Shown one piece after another: positions 35,571-44,356 of a stretch of 64,000 bases of DNA. Positions within the stretch are counted from its first letter, which is position 1; every line of letters starts with the position of its first letter. The notes under the pieces are model-generated. The model was not told the origin of the DNA and ran no database searches. It saw only the letters and a list, made by a program, of their open reading frames with translations. The stretch covers positions 1 through 64,000 of the forward strand of contig JASBVG010000094.1 in assembly GCA_030147505.1 (NCBI GenBank), in the 5' to 3' direction. This stretch comes from Tardiphaga sp. GTDB lineage: Bacteria > Pseudomonadota > Alphaproteobacteria > Rhizobiales > Xanthobacteraceae. The position numbers were made by a program, and so were the translations under genes.

Positions 35571-36551
35571 CTAACCGCGCGATAATTTAAGCGTTACTCG
35601 ACAGGTCTTAGTATAAGTATCCGTCACGTTGCGCTCCTCCATCTCGGAGGACGATAATTTAACTAGCTCAGCTATTGTTTTATTGCTGCGGAAATAGCGT
35701 GTTTCGTTCGAAACGTTCCCGCTCACACGACATTTAACCCAACTCGGCAAACCGGAACATAGCGATCTGACGTCGCCTACAGCTTCTTTCACCACTCTTG
35801 GCTTGTCGATTGGCGGTCCCAGAGATTCCACGACTACGCTGAAAAATTTATCAAACGACGTAGAGCAAGCTTTGTCCTGCAGATCCGACGAGCCGCTTTT
35901 CTTATCACCATATTTCTCCGAGTAAGCGATGGCATACTGGTAGCTGTACTCAACTATGATCTCACTAAACTGACTTTGATCAATCACGTTTTTCTTGTAG
36001 TACTTCGCGATCAAGTCAAAGCCATCAAAGGCCGTTCTATATTCAAAGAACGCCCCTTGTGGATCCGCTTTCCAATTACCCGAGGGAAATTTCGCTTTGA
36101 TTTCTGAAGCCCCCAAATTGATTGGAGGGATCGCTAGATCGGCCAAGGTTTTATCGGCCTGAACTGAAGATGAAGATTCTAGCGTTAGTTTGTCTAGCAT
36201 CTTGCCGAACACACGCTCACGGCAATTTCGATCGCCAGTCAAAGCTTCGGCGGTAGCTTCTCGGGAAAGACCTTCAAACTCTTCGCGAGAAAGCGAGCCT
36301 CGACTAGAGGCGCCGACATCAACAAGCTTCCCAATTAGCCCATTTAACTGAGCTTTTACATCGCCTTGGAGCTGAGTCTCGGTTTTCCGCCCTTTGGCCT
36401 CCACCGTGTTGCAAATCGAGGCAGCCGTTTCTCGAATGATCAGCATCTGCTGCGAATTCAATGTCTGAGACAGGGCAACTTTCGCAAAACAAAAAACGCT
36501 GATGAAAATGAATAAAACCGCGAGCACGTCGGCTTTCGTTTGTGCGATCAT
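35571..36551 (-). CDS. Secreted protein of unknown function, low-GC orphan
   Basis: 326 residues from the ATG at 36551; an ATG at 36563 would add four residues. A signal peptide (hydrophobic VLAVLFIFISVFCFAKVAL, cleavage near LSQ) leads a mature part with six cysteines and no recognised domain; SICNTVEAKGRKTETQLQGD and FFEYRTAFDGFDLIAKYYKK are the most regular stretches. Base use is unlike its surroundings: the 60 bases from 36001 are 45% G+C against clearly GC-rich neighbours, and codons ending in A/T are common. This indicates recent acquisition. It interrupts the usual glpX-recJ area. Function unknown. Confidence 0.8.
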   Translation of the reverse strand: MIAQTKADVLAVLFIFISVFCFAKVALSQTLNSQQMLIIRETAASICNTVEAKGRKTETQLQGDVKAQLNGLIGKLVDVGASSRGSLSREEFEGLSREATAEALTGDRNCRERVFGKMLDKLTLESSSSVQADKTLADLAIPPINLGASEIKAKFPSGNWKADPQGAFFEYRTAFDGFDLIAKYYKKNVIDQSQFSEIIVEYSYQYAIAYSEKYGDKKSGSSDLQDKACSTSFDKFFSVVVESLGPPIDKPRVVKEAVGDVRSLCSGLPSWVKCRVSGNVSNETRYFRSNKTIAELVKLSSSEMEERNVTDTYTKTCRVTLKLSRG

Positions 36552-36664
36552 TCCCAGCTCCATGCAGCCTTACAAGAGCAAAGGCAGCAGCCTACCACGA
36601 AGACTGTATATTCCACACAAAACAACCGATAGATGCAAGCGCTATCGATAGCGATTTGCCATCT

Positions 36665-37384
36665 TCAACACCCCAGCTGCTTCGCCATGTCTTCAAAATC
36701 CTCCGCCACCACATCCCAGTCGCCGTCGGCCTTGAAGTCACGGTTCTGGTGCGGGCCGTATTCGGTGATGCGGGGAACGAAGCCGGTCTTGAGGCCGCAT
36801 TTCTGGGCGGCGTCGAGGTCGTTGTTATGGGCGGCGACCATCATCACTTCGTGCGGTTTCAAGCTCAAGAGTTCGCAGGCGCCGAGATAGCTTTCGGGAT
36901 CTGGTTTGTAATGCTTGAACAGCTCCGCGCTCATGATGAGATCCCATGGCAGCCCGCCGAACTTCGCCATGTTCGTGAGCAGCGCCACATTGCCGTTCGA
37001 CAGCGGGCTGATGACGAATTTCGTTTTCAGCCGCGTCAGACCGGGGACGGAATCCTTCCACGGATACAGGCGGTGCCAGCCGAGGGTGAGATGATGCAGG
37101 TCGTCGTCCGTGAGGCTCTTGATGCCGAACTTGTCGACCAGCCCTTCGAGGGACTGGCGATGCAGCTTGTCCAGCTTCAAGAAGCCGCGCTCGGGATGAT
37201 GGCGCACGCTGTCCATAGAGGGCACATAGGCTTGGCGCCACGCATCGACGAGTGCGGTCCAGTCGGCGCTGATGCCGCGAGTGGCGCTCCAGGCGGTAAA
37301 GTCGTTGATCAAGCTGGTGCGCCAGTCGACGACGGTGCCGAACACGTCGAAGATCAGGGCCTTGACGGCGGAGGTGTCGCTCAT
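36665..37384 (-). CDS. HAD hydrolase, L-2-haloacid dehalogenase type
   Basis: 239 residues. The HAD motifs are the nucleophile Asp 13 in LIFDVFGTVVDWRTS, SNGN (motif II), KPDPESY with the conserved Lys (motif III) and VAAHNNDLDAA (motif IV). The Arg after VDW and the overall length fit type II haloacid dehalogenases, which replace the halogen of 2-haloacids by hydroxyl, but many homologues act on other substrates. It follows the GNAT gene on the same strand after a palindromic repeat at 37415-37449. Confidence 0.85.
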   Translation of the reverse strand: MSDTSAVKALIFDVFGTVVDWRTSLINDFTAWSATRGISADWTALVDAWRQAYVPSMDSVRHHPERGFLKLDKLHRQSLEGLVDKFGIKSLTDDDLHHLTLGWHRLYPWKDSVPGLTRLKTKFVISPLSNGNVALLTNMAKFGGLPWDLIMSAELFKHYKPDPESYLGACELLSLKPHEVMMVAAHNNDLDAAQKCGLKTGFVPRITEYGPHQNRDFKADGDWDVVAEDFEDMAKQLGC

Positions 37385-37414
37385 GGTCTCGCTCCCGTTT
37401 TGTTTTTTATCGTT

Positions 37415-37449
37415 GTAGCCCGGATGGAGCGAAGCGCAATCCGGACTAC
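37415..37449. repeat. Dispersed palindromic repeat unit
   Basis: It begins GTAGCCCGGATGGAGCGAAG and ends ATCCGGACTAC; the two ends are nearly complementary. The same core occurs twice at 23886-23968. It lies between the GNAT and HAD genes. Confidence 0.75.
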
Positions 37450-37453
37450 GAGG

Positions 37454-37909
37454 TCAGAGTATCTTCCGATACTGCATGAAGCCCGAATTGTCCGCGACCT
37501 GATCGTAGAGGATACGCGCCTGCGCATTCTCGTTCTGCGTCAGCCAGTGGACGCGGCTGCAGCCGTCGGCTTTCGCCTTCGCATAGACGGCTTCGATCAG
37601 CGCACGGCCCAAGCCGAGGCCGCGGGCGCTGCTGTCGACGAACAGATCCTGCAGATAGCAGTAATCGCCCGTTGTCCAGGATGAGCGGTGATACAGGAAC
37701 TGAACGATGCCGGTCAGCTTGCCGTCCACATAGGCGCCGAGCAGAAACATCTGCTCGTTGGCATCGTGAAAACGCTTCCACGCGGTGTCAGTGGCAACCT
37801 GCGGCAGCGTGGCTTTGTAGAAGGTCAGATAGCCCTGCCACAGCGGCTCCCAGGTGGTCCGCTCATCGGGGCCGACGGGGCGGATCTCAATATTCTCGAT
37901 TTTCGGCAT
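37454..37909 (-). CDS. GNAT-family N-acetyltransferase
   Basis: 151 residues with the acetyl-CoA-binding motif A, LQDLFVDSSARGLGLGRALI (Q/RxxGxG/A pattern as RGLGLG), followed by AVYAKAKADGCSRVHWLTQN and the motif B end ILYDQVADNSGFMQYRK. It transfers acetyl from acetyl-CoA to an amine; the acceptor is unknown. It begins 10 bases after the glpX stop, so it is probably cotranscribed with glpX. Confidence 0.88.
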   Translation of the reverse strand: MPKIENIEIRPVGPDERTTWEPLWQGYLTFYKATLPQVATDTAWKRFHDANEQMFLLGAYVDGKLTGIVQFLYHRSSWTTGDYCYLQDLFVDSSARGLGLGRALIEAVYAKAKADGCSRVHWLTQNENAQARILYDQVADNSGFMQYRKIL

Positions 37910-37919
37910 TTGCGCGCGC

Positions 37920-38918
37920 TCAATCGAGGTGGAATTTTTCGAGCTGGCGGTGCTCGCCCTTGATGATGCGGACGGTGCCGGTCACCGAGCGCATCACGAT
38001 GGTTTCAGTCTCGATCACGTCGCCGCGGAATTTGACGCCCGACAGCAGCGCGCCATCGGTGACGCCAGTGGCGGCGAACAGGCAGTCGCCCTTCGCCATG
38101 TCTTCGATGCGGTAGATCATCTTCGGATCGTTGACGCCCATCTTCCTGGCGCGTTCACGCTTCTCGTCGGTGTCGAGGATCAGGCGGGTCAGCATCTGGC
38201 CGCCGATACAACGCAGCGCCACGGCCGCGAGCACGCCTTCCGGCGCGCCGCCGGTACCCATATATATATCGATGCCCGACTTGTCGGGATCGGTGGTGTG
38301 GATGACACCGGCGACGTCACCGTCCGGGATCAGGCGCAGCGAGGCGCCGGTGGCGCGGATCGCGTTGATGAGCGGTTCATGGCGCGGACGCTCCAGCACC
38401 AGTGCGGTGATCTCCGACACCGGCACACCCTTGGCCTTGGCGAGACGCTGGATGTTCTCGGCGGGAGGCGCATCGAGATCGAGCAGGTTCTTGTCGTAGC
38501 CCGGGCCGATCGCCAGCTTTTCCATATAAACGTCCGGCGCATGCAGCAGCGTGCCGCCATCGGCCATCGCAAGCGTGGCAATCGAGCCCGGCATGTCCTT
38601 GGCGCACAGCGTGGTGCCTTCGAGCGGATCGACGGCGATATCGACCTTGGGGCCGGCATTGATGCCGACCTTCTCGCCGATGAACAACATCGGCGCCTCG
38701 TCGCGCTCGCCCTCGCCGATCACGATGGTGCCTTCGATCGGCAGCTTGTTGAGCTCGCGGCGCATCGCGTCCACGGCTGCCTGATCGGCCGCCTTTTCCT
38801 TGCCGTGGCCGCGCAGGCGCGCTGCCGACACTGCCGCACGTTCGGTGACGCGGACGATTTCGAGCGTGAGGATGCGCTCAAGGAGCTGCTGCGGCGGGAC
38901 GGAAATATGGGTGGACAT
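37920..38918 (-). CDS. glpX: Class II fructose-1,6-bisphosphatase
   Basis: 332 residues from the ATG at 38918, chosen because AAAGGAGCC precedes it; the frame continues to an ATG at 38951. GlpX-type motifs include VIGEGERDEAPMLFIGE (metal-binding Glu residues), DPLEGTTLCA, and YMGTGGAPEGVLAAVALRC. It dephosphorylates fructose-1,6-bisphosphate in gluconeogenesis, and in relatives sedoheptulose-1,7-bisphosphate too. It follows hom by 57 bases; the alaC-hom-glpX order is frequent in alphaproteobacteria. Confidence 0.96.
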   Translation of the reverse strand: MSTHISVPPQQLLERILTLEIVRVTERAAVSAARLRGHGKEKAADQAAVDAMRRELNKLPIEGTIVIGEGERDEAPMLFIGEKVGINAGPKVDIAVDPLEGTTLCAKDMPGSIATLAMADGGTLLHAPDVYMEKLAIGPGYDKNLLDLDAPPAENIQRLAKAKGVPVSEITALVLERPRHEPLINAIRATGASLRLIPDGDVAGVIHTTDPDKSGIDIYMGTGGAPEGVLAAVALRCIGGQMLTRLILDTDEKRERARKMGVNDPKMIYRIEDMAKGDCLFAATGVTDGALLSGVKFRGDVIETETIVMRSVTGTVRIIKGEHRQLEKFHLD

Positions 38919-38975
38919 CGATGGCTCCTTTAGTTCAGCGGGGGCGTTCACTCCCGATAACGCTTACGCGGTCGT

Positions 38976-40298
38976 TCAGTTCTTTTCGATGCGGATGACC
39001 TGCGGCTTGCCCGAAATCACCTTGTCTTTCTGCACAGCCTGCAGCGCGCGGCGCATCGCGTCTTCGGACGTCGCATAGGTAATCAGGATAACCGGCACGG
39101 GTGACGATTTCTTGGTGCCGTCGATCGGCTCTAGCTGGCCATTCGGGTGCTTCTGCACAATGGATTCCAGCGAGATCTTCTGCTCGGCCAGACGCGTTGC
39201 GATACGCGCCGCAGTGCCAGCGAGATCGCGCGCCATCAGGCGGATGTAGTAGCCGCCTTCATGACGTTCCATCGGCGCCTTGGTCGTGGTGGTAAGCTTG
39301 GCGACCGGCTGCGCAAAGGGCAGCGCGCGGACATTGCGCGCGACATCGGCGATATCGGCCAGCACGGCGGAGGCCGTGGCAGCACCACCTGCCCCCGGGC
39401 CGACCAGCGTGATCGGGGCGATGCCGGCGCCGTCGATAGTGACGGCGTTGGTGACGCCCATCACCTGAGCGATGGATGAGGTTAGCGGCACCATGGTCGG
39501 ATGCACCCGCTGCTCGATGCCCGTCTTGGTGCGCATCGCAACGCCAAGAAGCTTGATGCGATAGCCGAGTTCGGCGGCCGCTCGGAGATCTTCGGCAGCA
39601 ATGGTCGAGATGCCTTCCACCGATACGGCGCTCTCGGCGACTTTGGTGCCGAATGCAAGGCTGGCAAGGATCGCGAGTTTTTGCGCGGTGTCGTAGCCGT
39701 CCACGTCGAAGGACGGCTCGGCTTCGGCATAACCGAGGCGCTGCGCATCCTTCAGGCACTCCTCGAAGGACAGGCCTTCCTGCTCCATCCGTGTCAGGAT
39801 GTAGTTGCAGGTGCCGTTGAGAATGCCATAGACCCGGTTGATCGAGGTGCCCGACAGGCCCTCGCGGATGGTCTTGATGACCGGGATCGCACCGGCGACG
39901 GCGGCTTCATAATTCAGCGCGCCGCCATGTTTCTCGGCAGATGTCGCCAGCTTCAGGCCATGCTTGGCGACCAGCGCCTTGTTGGCGGTGACAACGGACT
40001 TGCCCGAGGCAAGCGCAGCGGAGATCGACGACAGCGCAGGATCGCCTGCCCCGCCCATCAATTCGACAAAACACTCGACCTCGGGATGGGTGGCGACCGC
40101 CAGCGGGTCCTTCATCCAGTCGATGCCGCGCAGATCGATGCCACGCTTCTTGGCCTTGTTGCGGGCGGTGACAGCCACGACCTTGATGCCGCGTCCGCAG
40201 CGCGCGGCGAGGATGGACTGTTGCTGTTCGATGAGACGGACGACTTCGGCGCCAACGGTGCCGAGACCCGCGATACCCACTTTGAGGGGTGCGACCAT
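38976..40298 (-). CDS. hom: Homoserine dehydrogenase
   Basis: 440 residues. The NAD(P)-binding motif VGIAGLGTVGAEVV is at 7-20; the catalytic domain has NGTCNYILTRME and the Lys-containing AEAEPSFDVDGYDTAQKLAI. A C-terminal ACT domain (about 355-435, YYIRLMARDLAGTAARIATR) usually gives threonine feedback control. The enzyme reduces aspartate semialdehyde to homoserine for threonine and methionine. It lies 72 bases after the aminotransferase gene on the same strand. Confidence 0.97.
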   Translation of the reverse strand: MVAPLKVGIAGLGTVGAEVVRLIEQQQSILAARCGRGIKVVAVTARNKAKKRGIDLRGIDWMKDPLAVATHPEVECFVELMGGAGDPALSSISAALASGKSVVTANKALVAKHGLKLATSAEKHGGALNYEAAVAGAIPVIKTIREGLSGTSINRVYGILNGTCNYILTRMEQEGLSFEECLKDAQRLGYAEAEPSFDVDGYDTAQKLAILASLAFGTKVAESAVSVEGISTIAAEDLRAAAELGYRIKLLGVAMRTKTGIEQRVHPTMVPLTSSIAQVMGVTNAVTIDGAGIAPITLVGPGAGGAATASAVLADIADVARNVRALPFAQPVAKLTTTTKAPMERHEGGYYIRLMARDLAGTAARIATRLAEQKISLESIVQKHPNGQLEPIDGTKKSSPVPVILITYATSEDAMRRALQAVQKDKVISGKPQVIRIEKN

Positions 40299-40370
40299 AG
40301 AATTGTAACCTGTCGGATTTTCTTAGTGAGCCGGGGGATGCGCGGAAGCCTTGCGGCTCCCGCACTGGCC

Positions 40371-41591
40371 TTATCGCCGGTTGGCGAGCGGAACCACGTT
40401 GTGCAACGTTTCCAGCCCGCTTTCAAGGAAGCGGCGGACACCGCGGGCAGCCTGGCGAATGCGCTGCTCGTTTTCGACCATGGCGATGCGGACATAGCCC
40501 TCGCCATGCTCGCCGAAGCCGATACCGGGCGCCACCACCACGCCGGACTTTTCGACCAGGAGCGTCGCAAACTGCATGGAGCCGACCTCGCGGAACTTCT
40601 CCGGCAGCGGCGCCCAGGCGAACATCGAGGATTCCGGCGCCGGGATCGTCCAGCCGGCCCGGCCAAAGCTCTCCACCAAGGTGTCGCGGCGCTTGCGATA
40701 GGTGTCGCGCATTTCCTTGATGCAGTCTTCCGGGCCGTTGAGCGCAGCAGTCGCCGCCACCTGCACCGGGGTGAAGGCGCCGTAATCGAGATAGGATTTG
40801 ACACGGGTCAGTGCCGAGATGATGCGCTCGTTGCCGACCGCAAAGCCCATGCGCCAGCCGGCCATCGAGAAGGTCTTGGACATCGATGTGAACTCGACGC
40901 AGACGTCAATCGCGCCCGGTACCTGCAGCACCGAAGGTGGCGGGTTCTTGTCGTTGAAATAGACCTCGGCATAAGCGAGGTCGGACAGGATGTAGATCTC
41001 GTGCTTCTTCGCGAAGGCGACGAGGTCCTTGTAGAAATCGAGGCTGGCGACCTTGGCGGTCGGATTCGACGGATAGCAGACCACGAGCGCGATCGGCTTG
41101 GGGATCGAGTGCTGGATGGCCCGCTCCACCGCCGGGAAAAAATCCGGCGTCGGATCCGACGGCACCGAGCGGATTACGCCGCCCGCCATCAGAAAGCCGA
41201 AAGCGTGGATCGGATAGCTCGGATTGGGCACCAGCACGACATCGCCCGGCGCGGTGATCGCTTGGGCAACATTTGCAAAGCCTTCCTTGGAGCCGAGCGT
41301 GGCGACGATCTGGGTGTCGGGGTTCAACTTCACGCCGAAACGGCGGGCGTAGTAACCGGCCTGGGCCTTACGGAGGCCGGGGATGCCCTTCGAGGACGAA
41401 TAGCCGTCTGTGCGGGGCTTGCCGAGGGTCTCCTTGAGCTTCTCGAGGACGTGCGGCGGGGTTGGCAGATCCGGATTGCCCATGCCCATATCGATGATAT
41501 CGGCGCCCGAATTGCGCGCGGCGGCCTTGGCCCGGTTGATCTGTTCGAACACATAGGGCGGCAGACGGCGAATTCGGTAAAAGTCTTCCAT
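40371..41591 (-). CDS. alaC: PLP-dependent aminotransferase, AlaC-like
   Basis: 406 residues, fold type I. The PLP Lys is K239 in FTSMSKTFSMAGWRMGF; the Asn/Asp/Tyr set NPTAK, SDLAYAE and the carboxylate-binding Arg in EGYVRIAMVENEQRI fit. The start DFYRIRRLPPYVFEQINRAK is characteristic of the glutamate-pyruvate aminotransferase group close to AlaC; older annotations call it a class I aspartate-type transaminase. In related genomes it precedes hom, as here. Substrate preference cannot be proved from the sequence. Confidence 0.88.
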   Translation of the reverse strand: MEDFYRIRRLPPYVFEQINRAKAAARNSGADIIDMGMGNPDLPTPPHVLEKLKETLGKPRTDGYSSSKGIPGLRKAQAGYYARRFGVKLNPDTQIVATLGSKEGFANVAQAITAPGDVVLVPNPSYPIHAFGFLMAGGVIRSVPSDPTPDFFPAVERAIQHSIPKPIALVVCYPSNPTAKVASLDFYKDLVAFAKKHEIYILSDLAYAEVYFNDKNPPPSVLQVPGAIDVCVEFTSMSKTFSMAGWRMGFAVGNERIISALTRVKSYLDYGAFTPVQVAATAALNGPEDCIKEMRDTYRKRRDTLVESFGRAGWTIPAPESSMFAWAPLPEKFREVGSMQFATLLVEKSGVVVAPGIGFGEHGEGYVRIAMVENEQRIRQAARGVRRFLESGLETLHNVVPLANRR

Positions 41592-41690
41592 GGGTCTCGG
41601 GCTCCGGCGGAACCGCCTTCAAGGTGCGGTTGAATCGCTTCTTTTTAGCATGGGGGCCGGGTGACACCAGTCACGACCGGGTGGAATCGC

Positions 41691-42029
41691 TCAGCGGGCC
41701 GAGGTTTTTGCCGCGGCATCGGCCGGGGTCACGACGGCCTGACGGTCGCGGGCCTTGATCAGATCGGCCTCAAGCTTGGCCTGATCGGCCGGGGCCAGCG
41801 TGGAATCCTTGCTGCGGGCCGTCGGGATATCATGCACCGGAAGGTATTCGCCAGGCTGGGCCGGGCGCTGAGGCAGGTTCGCGGGCGCACCCACGACCGG
41901 AAGGTCAGCCACGGTGGAGGCACAGCCACCCAGAACAAGCGTAAGCGCGAATAGTGCTGCCGCAGCCCCCGCCCTGTAGCCCGCCTCTCCATCCGCTGTT
42001 TCCAAACGCTTCACGCCACAACCTATCAT
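41691..42029 (-). CDS. Small lipoprotein, unknown function
   Basis: 112 residues from the ATG at 42029. A charged N-region, a hydrophobic stretch and the lipobox VLGGC (Cys about 36) mark a lipoprotein. The mature part is Pro/Ala-rich with EYLPVHDIPTARSKDSTLAP and a helical end (DQAKLEADLIKARDRQAVVT). It has the Ala-Ser pair after Cys, compatible with outer-membrane sorting. Conserved neighbours alaC and phaC do not explain its role. Confidence 0.75.
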   Translation of the reverse strand: MIGCGVKRLETADGEAGYRAGAAAALFALTLVLGGCASTVADLPVVGAPANLPQRPAQPGEYLPVHDIPTARSKDSTLAPADQAKLEADLIKARDRQAVVTPADAAAKTSAR

Positions 42030-42252
42030 TCCGGACAGCCTCGTCCGCCGCGCCGCACCATCTAGATGACAAATCTTTAACACCGTCAGAATGGCGCGGG
42101 CTTTCCGGCAGGCTTGGGCTTTCAATATGACGGAAGCAAGACGGATGACGCGCTGCAGCACATTGAATCCTGCGGCGATCTGCGAACTGTGTCATCATGC
42201 TCCGGCGTGGCGACGTAGCGTCGCCGCATTGGAATGAAGCCGCAGCCGTGCC

Positions 42253-44106
42253 ATGACCGACGTCGCCGATACCAAAACCTCCCCGAGCCCCACCAACAGT
42301 CAGACCAACGGCAAAGCCGACGACGGGGCGGCGAAGCCGTTCAATCCGGAAGCCTTCGCGCTCAACATGGCCAGGGCGATGGAGAGCGGCGGCAAGGCGC
42401 TGGCCGCCTATCTGCAACCGCGCCAGACCGGCGAAACCGTCGACAAGCCACCGAATGAACTGACCGAGATCATCAAGACGTTCAGCACGGTGGCAAATTA
42501 CTGGCTGTCCGACGAGAAGCGCTCCACCGAGCTGCAAATGAAGCTCGGCAAGGCCTATCTCGATCTCTGGGGTTCGGCCATGCGCCGGATGACCGGCGAA
42601 ACGTCGGAGCCTTCGGCACAGCCTGATCTAAAGGACAAACGCTTCAGCGATCCCGAATGGAAGTCGAACCAGTTCTTCGACTTCGTGCTGCAGGCCTACC
42701 TGCTCGGCACGCAATGGGCATTCAACCTCGTCCGCAATGCGGAGGGGCTCGACGCGCATACGCGAAAGAAGGCCGAATTCTATGTCACCCAGATCACCAA
42801 TGCGATCTCGCCCTCGAATTTCGTACTGACCAACCCTGAAGTGCTGCGCGAAACCGTGGCCTCCAATGGCGGCAACCTCATGCGCGGCATGTCCATGCTC
42901 GCCGAGGACATGGAAGCCGGCCGCGGCTCGTTACGCATTCGCCAGTCTGACGCCACAGGTCTCCAGGTCGGCGTCAATATGGCAACGACACCGGGCAAGG
43001 TGATCTACCAGAACGAGATCATGCAGCTGATCCAGTACACGCCGGCGACCGAGAGCGTGCTGCGCACGCCGCTGCTGATCGTGCCGCCATGGATCAACAA
43101 GTTCTACATTCTCGATCTCAAGCCCGAGAAGTCGTTCATCAAGTGGTGTGTTGATCAGGGCCTCACTGTGTTCGTGATCTCCTGGGTCAATCCGGACAAG
43201 GCGCTCGGCGCCAAGACCTTCGAAGACTACATGAAGCAAGGCCCGCTCGCGGCCATGGATGTGATCGAGAAGGTCACCGGCGAACTCACGGTGCACACGA
43301 TCGGCTATTGCGTCGGCGGTACGCTGCTGGCCTCGACACTGGCTTGGCTCGCTGAACACCGCCGCGTGCGCGCGGCCTCCGCGACTTTCATGGCGGCACA
43401 AGTGGACTTCACCCATGCGGGCGATCTCATGGTGTTCGTCGATGAAGACCAGATCTCGGCGCTGGAAAAGGACATGCAGGCCGCCGGCGTGCTCGAAGGC
43501 GCCAAGATGGCCATGGCCTTCAACATGCTGCGCTCGAACGACCTGATCTGGTCCTACGTGATCAACAACTATCTCAAGGGCAATATGCCCAGGGCATTCG
43601 ACCTGCTGCACTGGAATTCAGACGCGACGCGGATGCCGGCCGCCAATCACTCGTTCTACCTGCGCAACTGCTATCTCGAGAACAAACTGTCCACCGGCAA
43701 TATGGTGCTCGACAACACCCGCCTCGATCTCTCCAAGGTCAAGGTGCCCGTCTACAATCTGGCGACGCGCGAGGATCACATCGCACCGGCGGAATCGGTA
43801 CTGTATGGCTCGCAATTCTTCGGCGGCCCTGTAAAATATGTGCTGTCAGGCTCCGGCCACATCGCCGGCGTGGTCAATCCGCCGGCAGCGGGCAAGTATC
43901 AATACTGGACCAATGACAGCAACCACGCAGCGAATGTTGCCGAATGGATGAAATCCGCGACGGAGCATGCCGGTTCCTGGTGGCCGAACTGGCGCGAATG
44001 GATCGGCAGCATTGACAGCGAGCAAGTGCCGGCACGCGCGACAGGCACCGAGATGTTCCCTACACTTGAAGACGCGCCCGGTAGTTATGTGCGCGTGCGC
44101 GCTTGA
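42253..44106 (+). CDS. phaC: Class I polyhydroxyalkanoate synthase
   Basis: 617 residues. The PhaC lipase-like box GYCVGGT carries the nucleophile Cys 353; the downstream REDHIAP (Asp) and GSGHIAGV (His) complete the catalytic triad. The N-terminal PhaC domain is at about 115-290, with KFYILDLKPEKSFIKWCVDQ just after it. It polymerises (R)-3-hydroxyacyl-CoA to the storage polyester on granules. The first 60 residues are low-complexity. It is divergent from the lipoprotein gene; phaA/phaB are not near, which is usual when phaC is separate. Confidence 0.96.
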   Translation: MTDVADTKTSPSPTNSQTNGKADDGAAKPFNPEAFALNMARAMESGGKALAAYLQPRQTGETVDKPPNELTEIIKTFSTVANYWLSDEKRSTELQMKLGKAYLDLWGSAMRRMTGETSEPSAQPDLKDKRFSDPEWKSNQFFDFVLQAYLLGTQWAFNLVRNAEGLDAHTRKKAEFYVTQITNAISPSNFVLTNPEVLRETVASNGGNLMRGMSMLAEDMEAGRGSLRIRQSDATGLQVGVNMATTPGKVIYQNEIMQLIQYTPATESVLRTPLLIVPPWINKFYILDLKPEKSFIKWCVDQGLTVFVISWVNPDKALGAKTFEDYMKQGPLAAMDVIEKVTGELTVHTIGYCVGGTLLASTLAWLAEHRRVRAASATFMAAQVDFTHAGDLMVFVDEDQISALEKDMQAAGVLEGAKMAMAFNMLRSNDLIWSYVINNYLKGNMPRAFDLLHWNSDATRMPAANHSFYLRNCYLENKLSTGNMVLDNTRLDLSKVKVPVYNLATREDHIAPAESVLYGSQFFGGPVKYVLSGSGHIAGVVNPPAAGKYQYWTNDSNHAANVAEWMKSATEHAGSWWPNWREWIGSIDSEQVPARATGTEMFPTLEDAPGSYVRVRA

Positions 44107-44356
44107 GCCAATTCACCTGCCAGCTAGCAACGATTTCTCTATTGCAATGTTACTTTGTTATCACACGCCAAGTAGTTGACTGCAGGGCCTTGCAAAGACT
44201 TGCAGAAATACGATTTGCGAATCATTGTTCGTAAATGAGTTCCATTATTTGTGCCCTGCTCTGATGCAGTGCAGATTGACGGAGGGATATCTCCGTTTCA
44301 GTTTATTTCTCAAGAAACCGCCAGAACATTCGATTCGAATAAAATGGAATTCGAAT

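Noticed and set aside
39501..41633. A 710-codon plus-strand open frame
   Set aside because: It lies antisense to hom and alaC, which are certain genes; its composition is that of a shadow frame.
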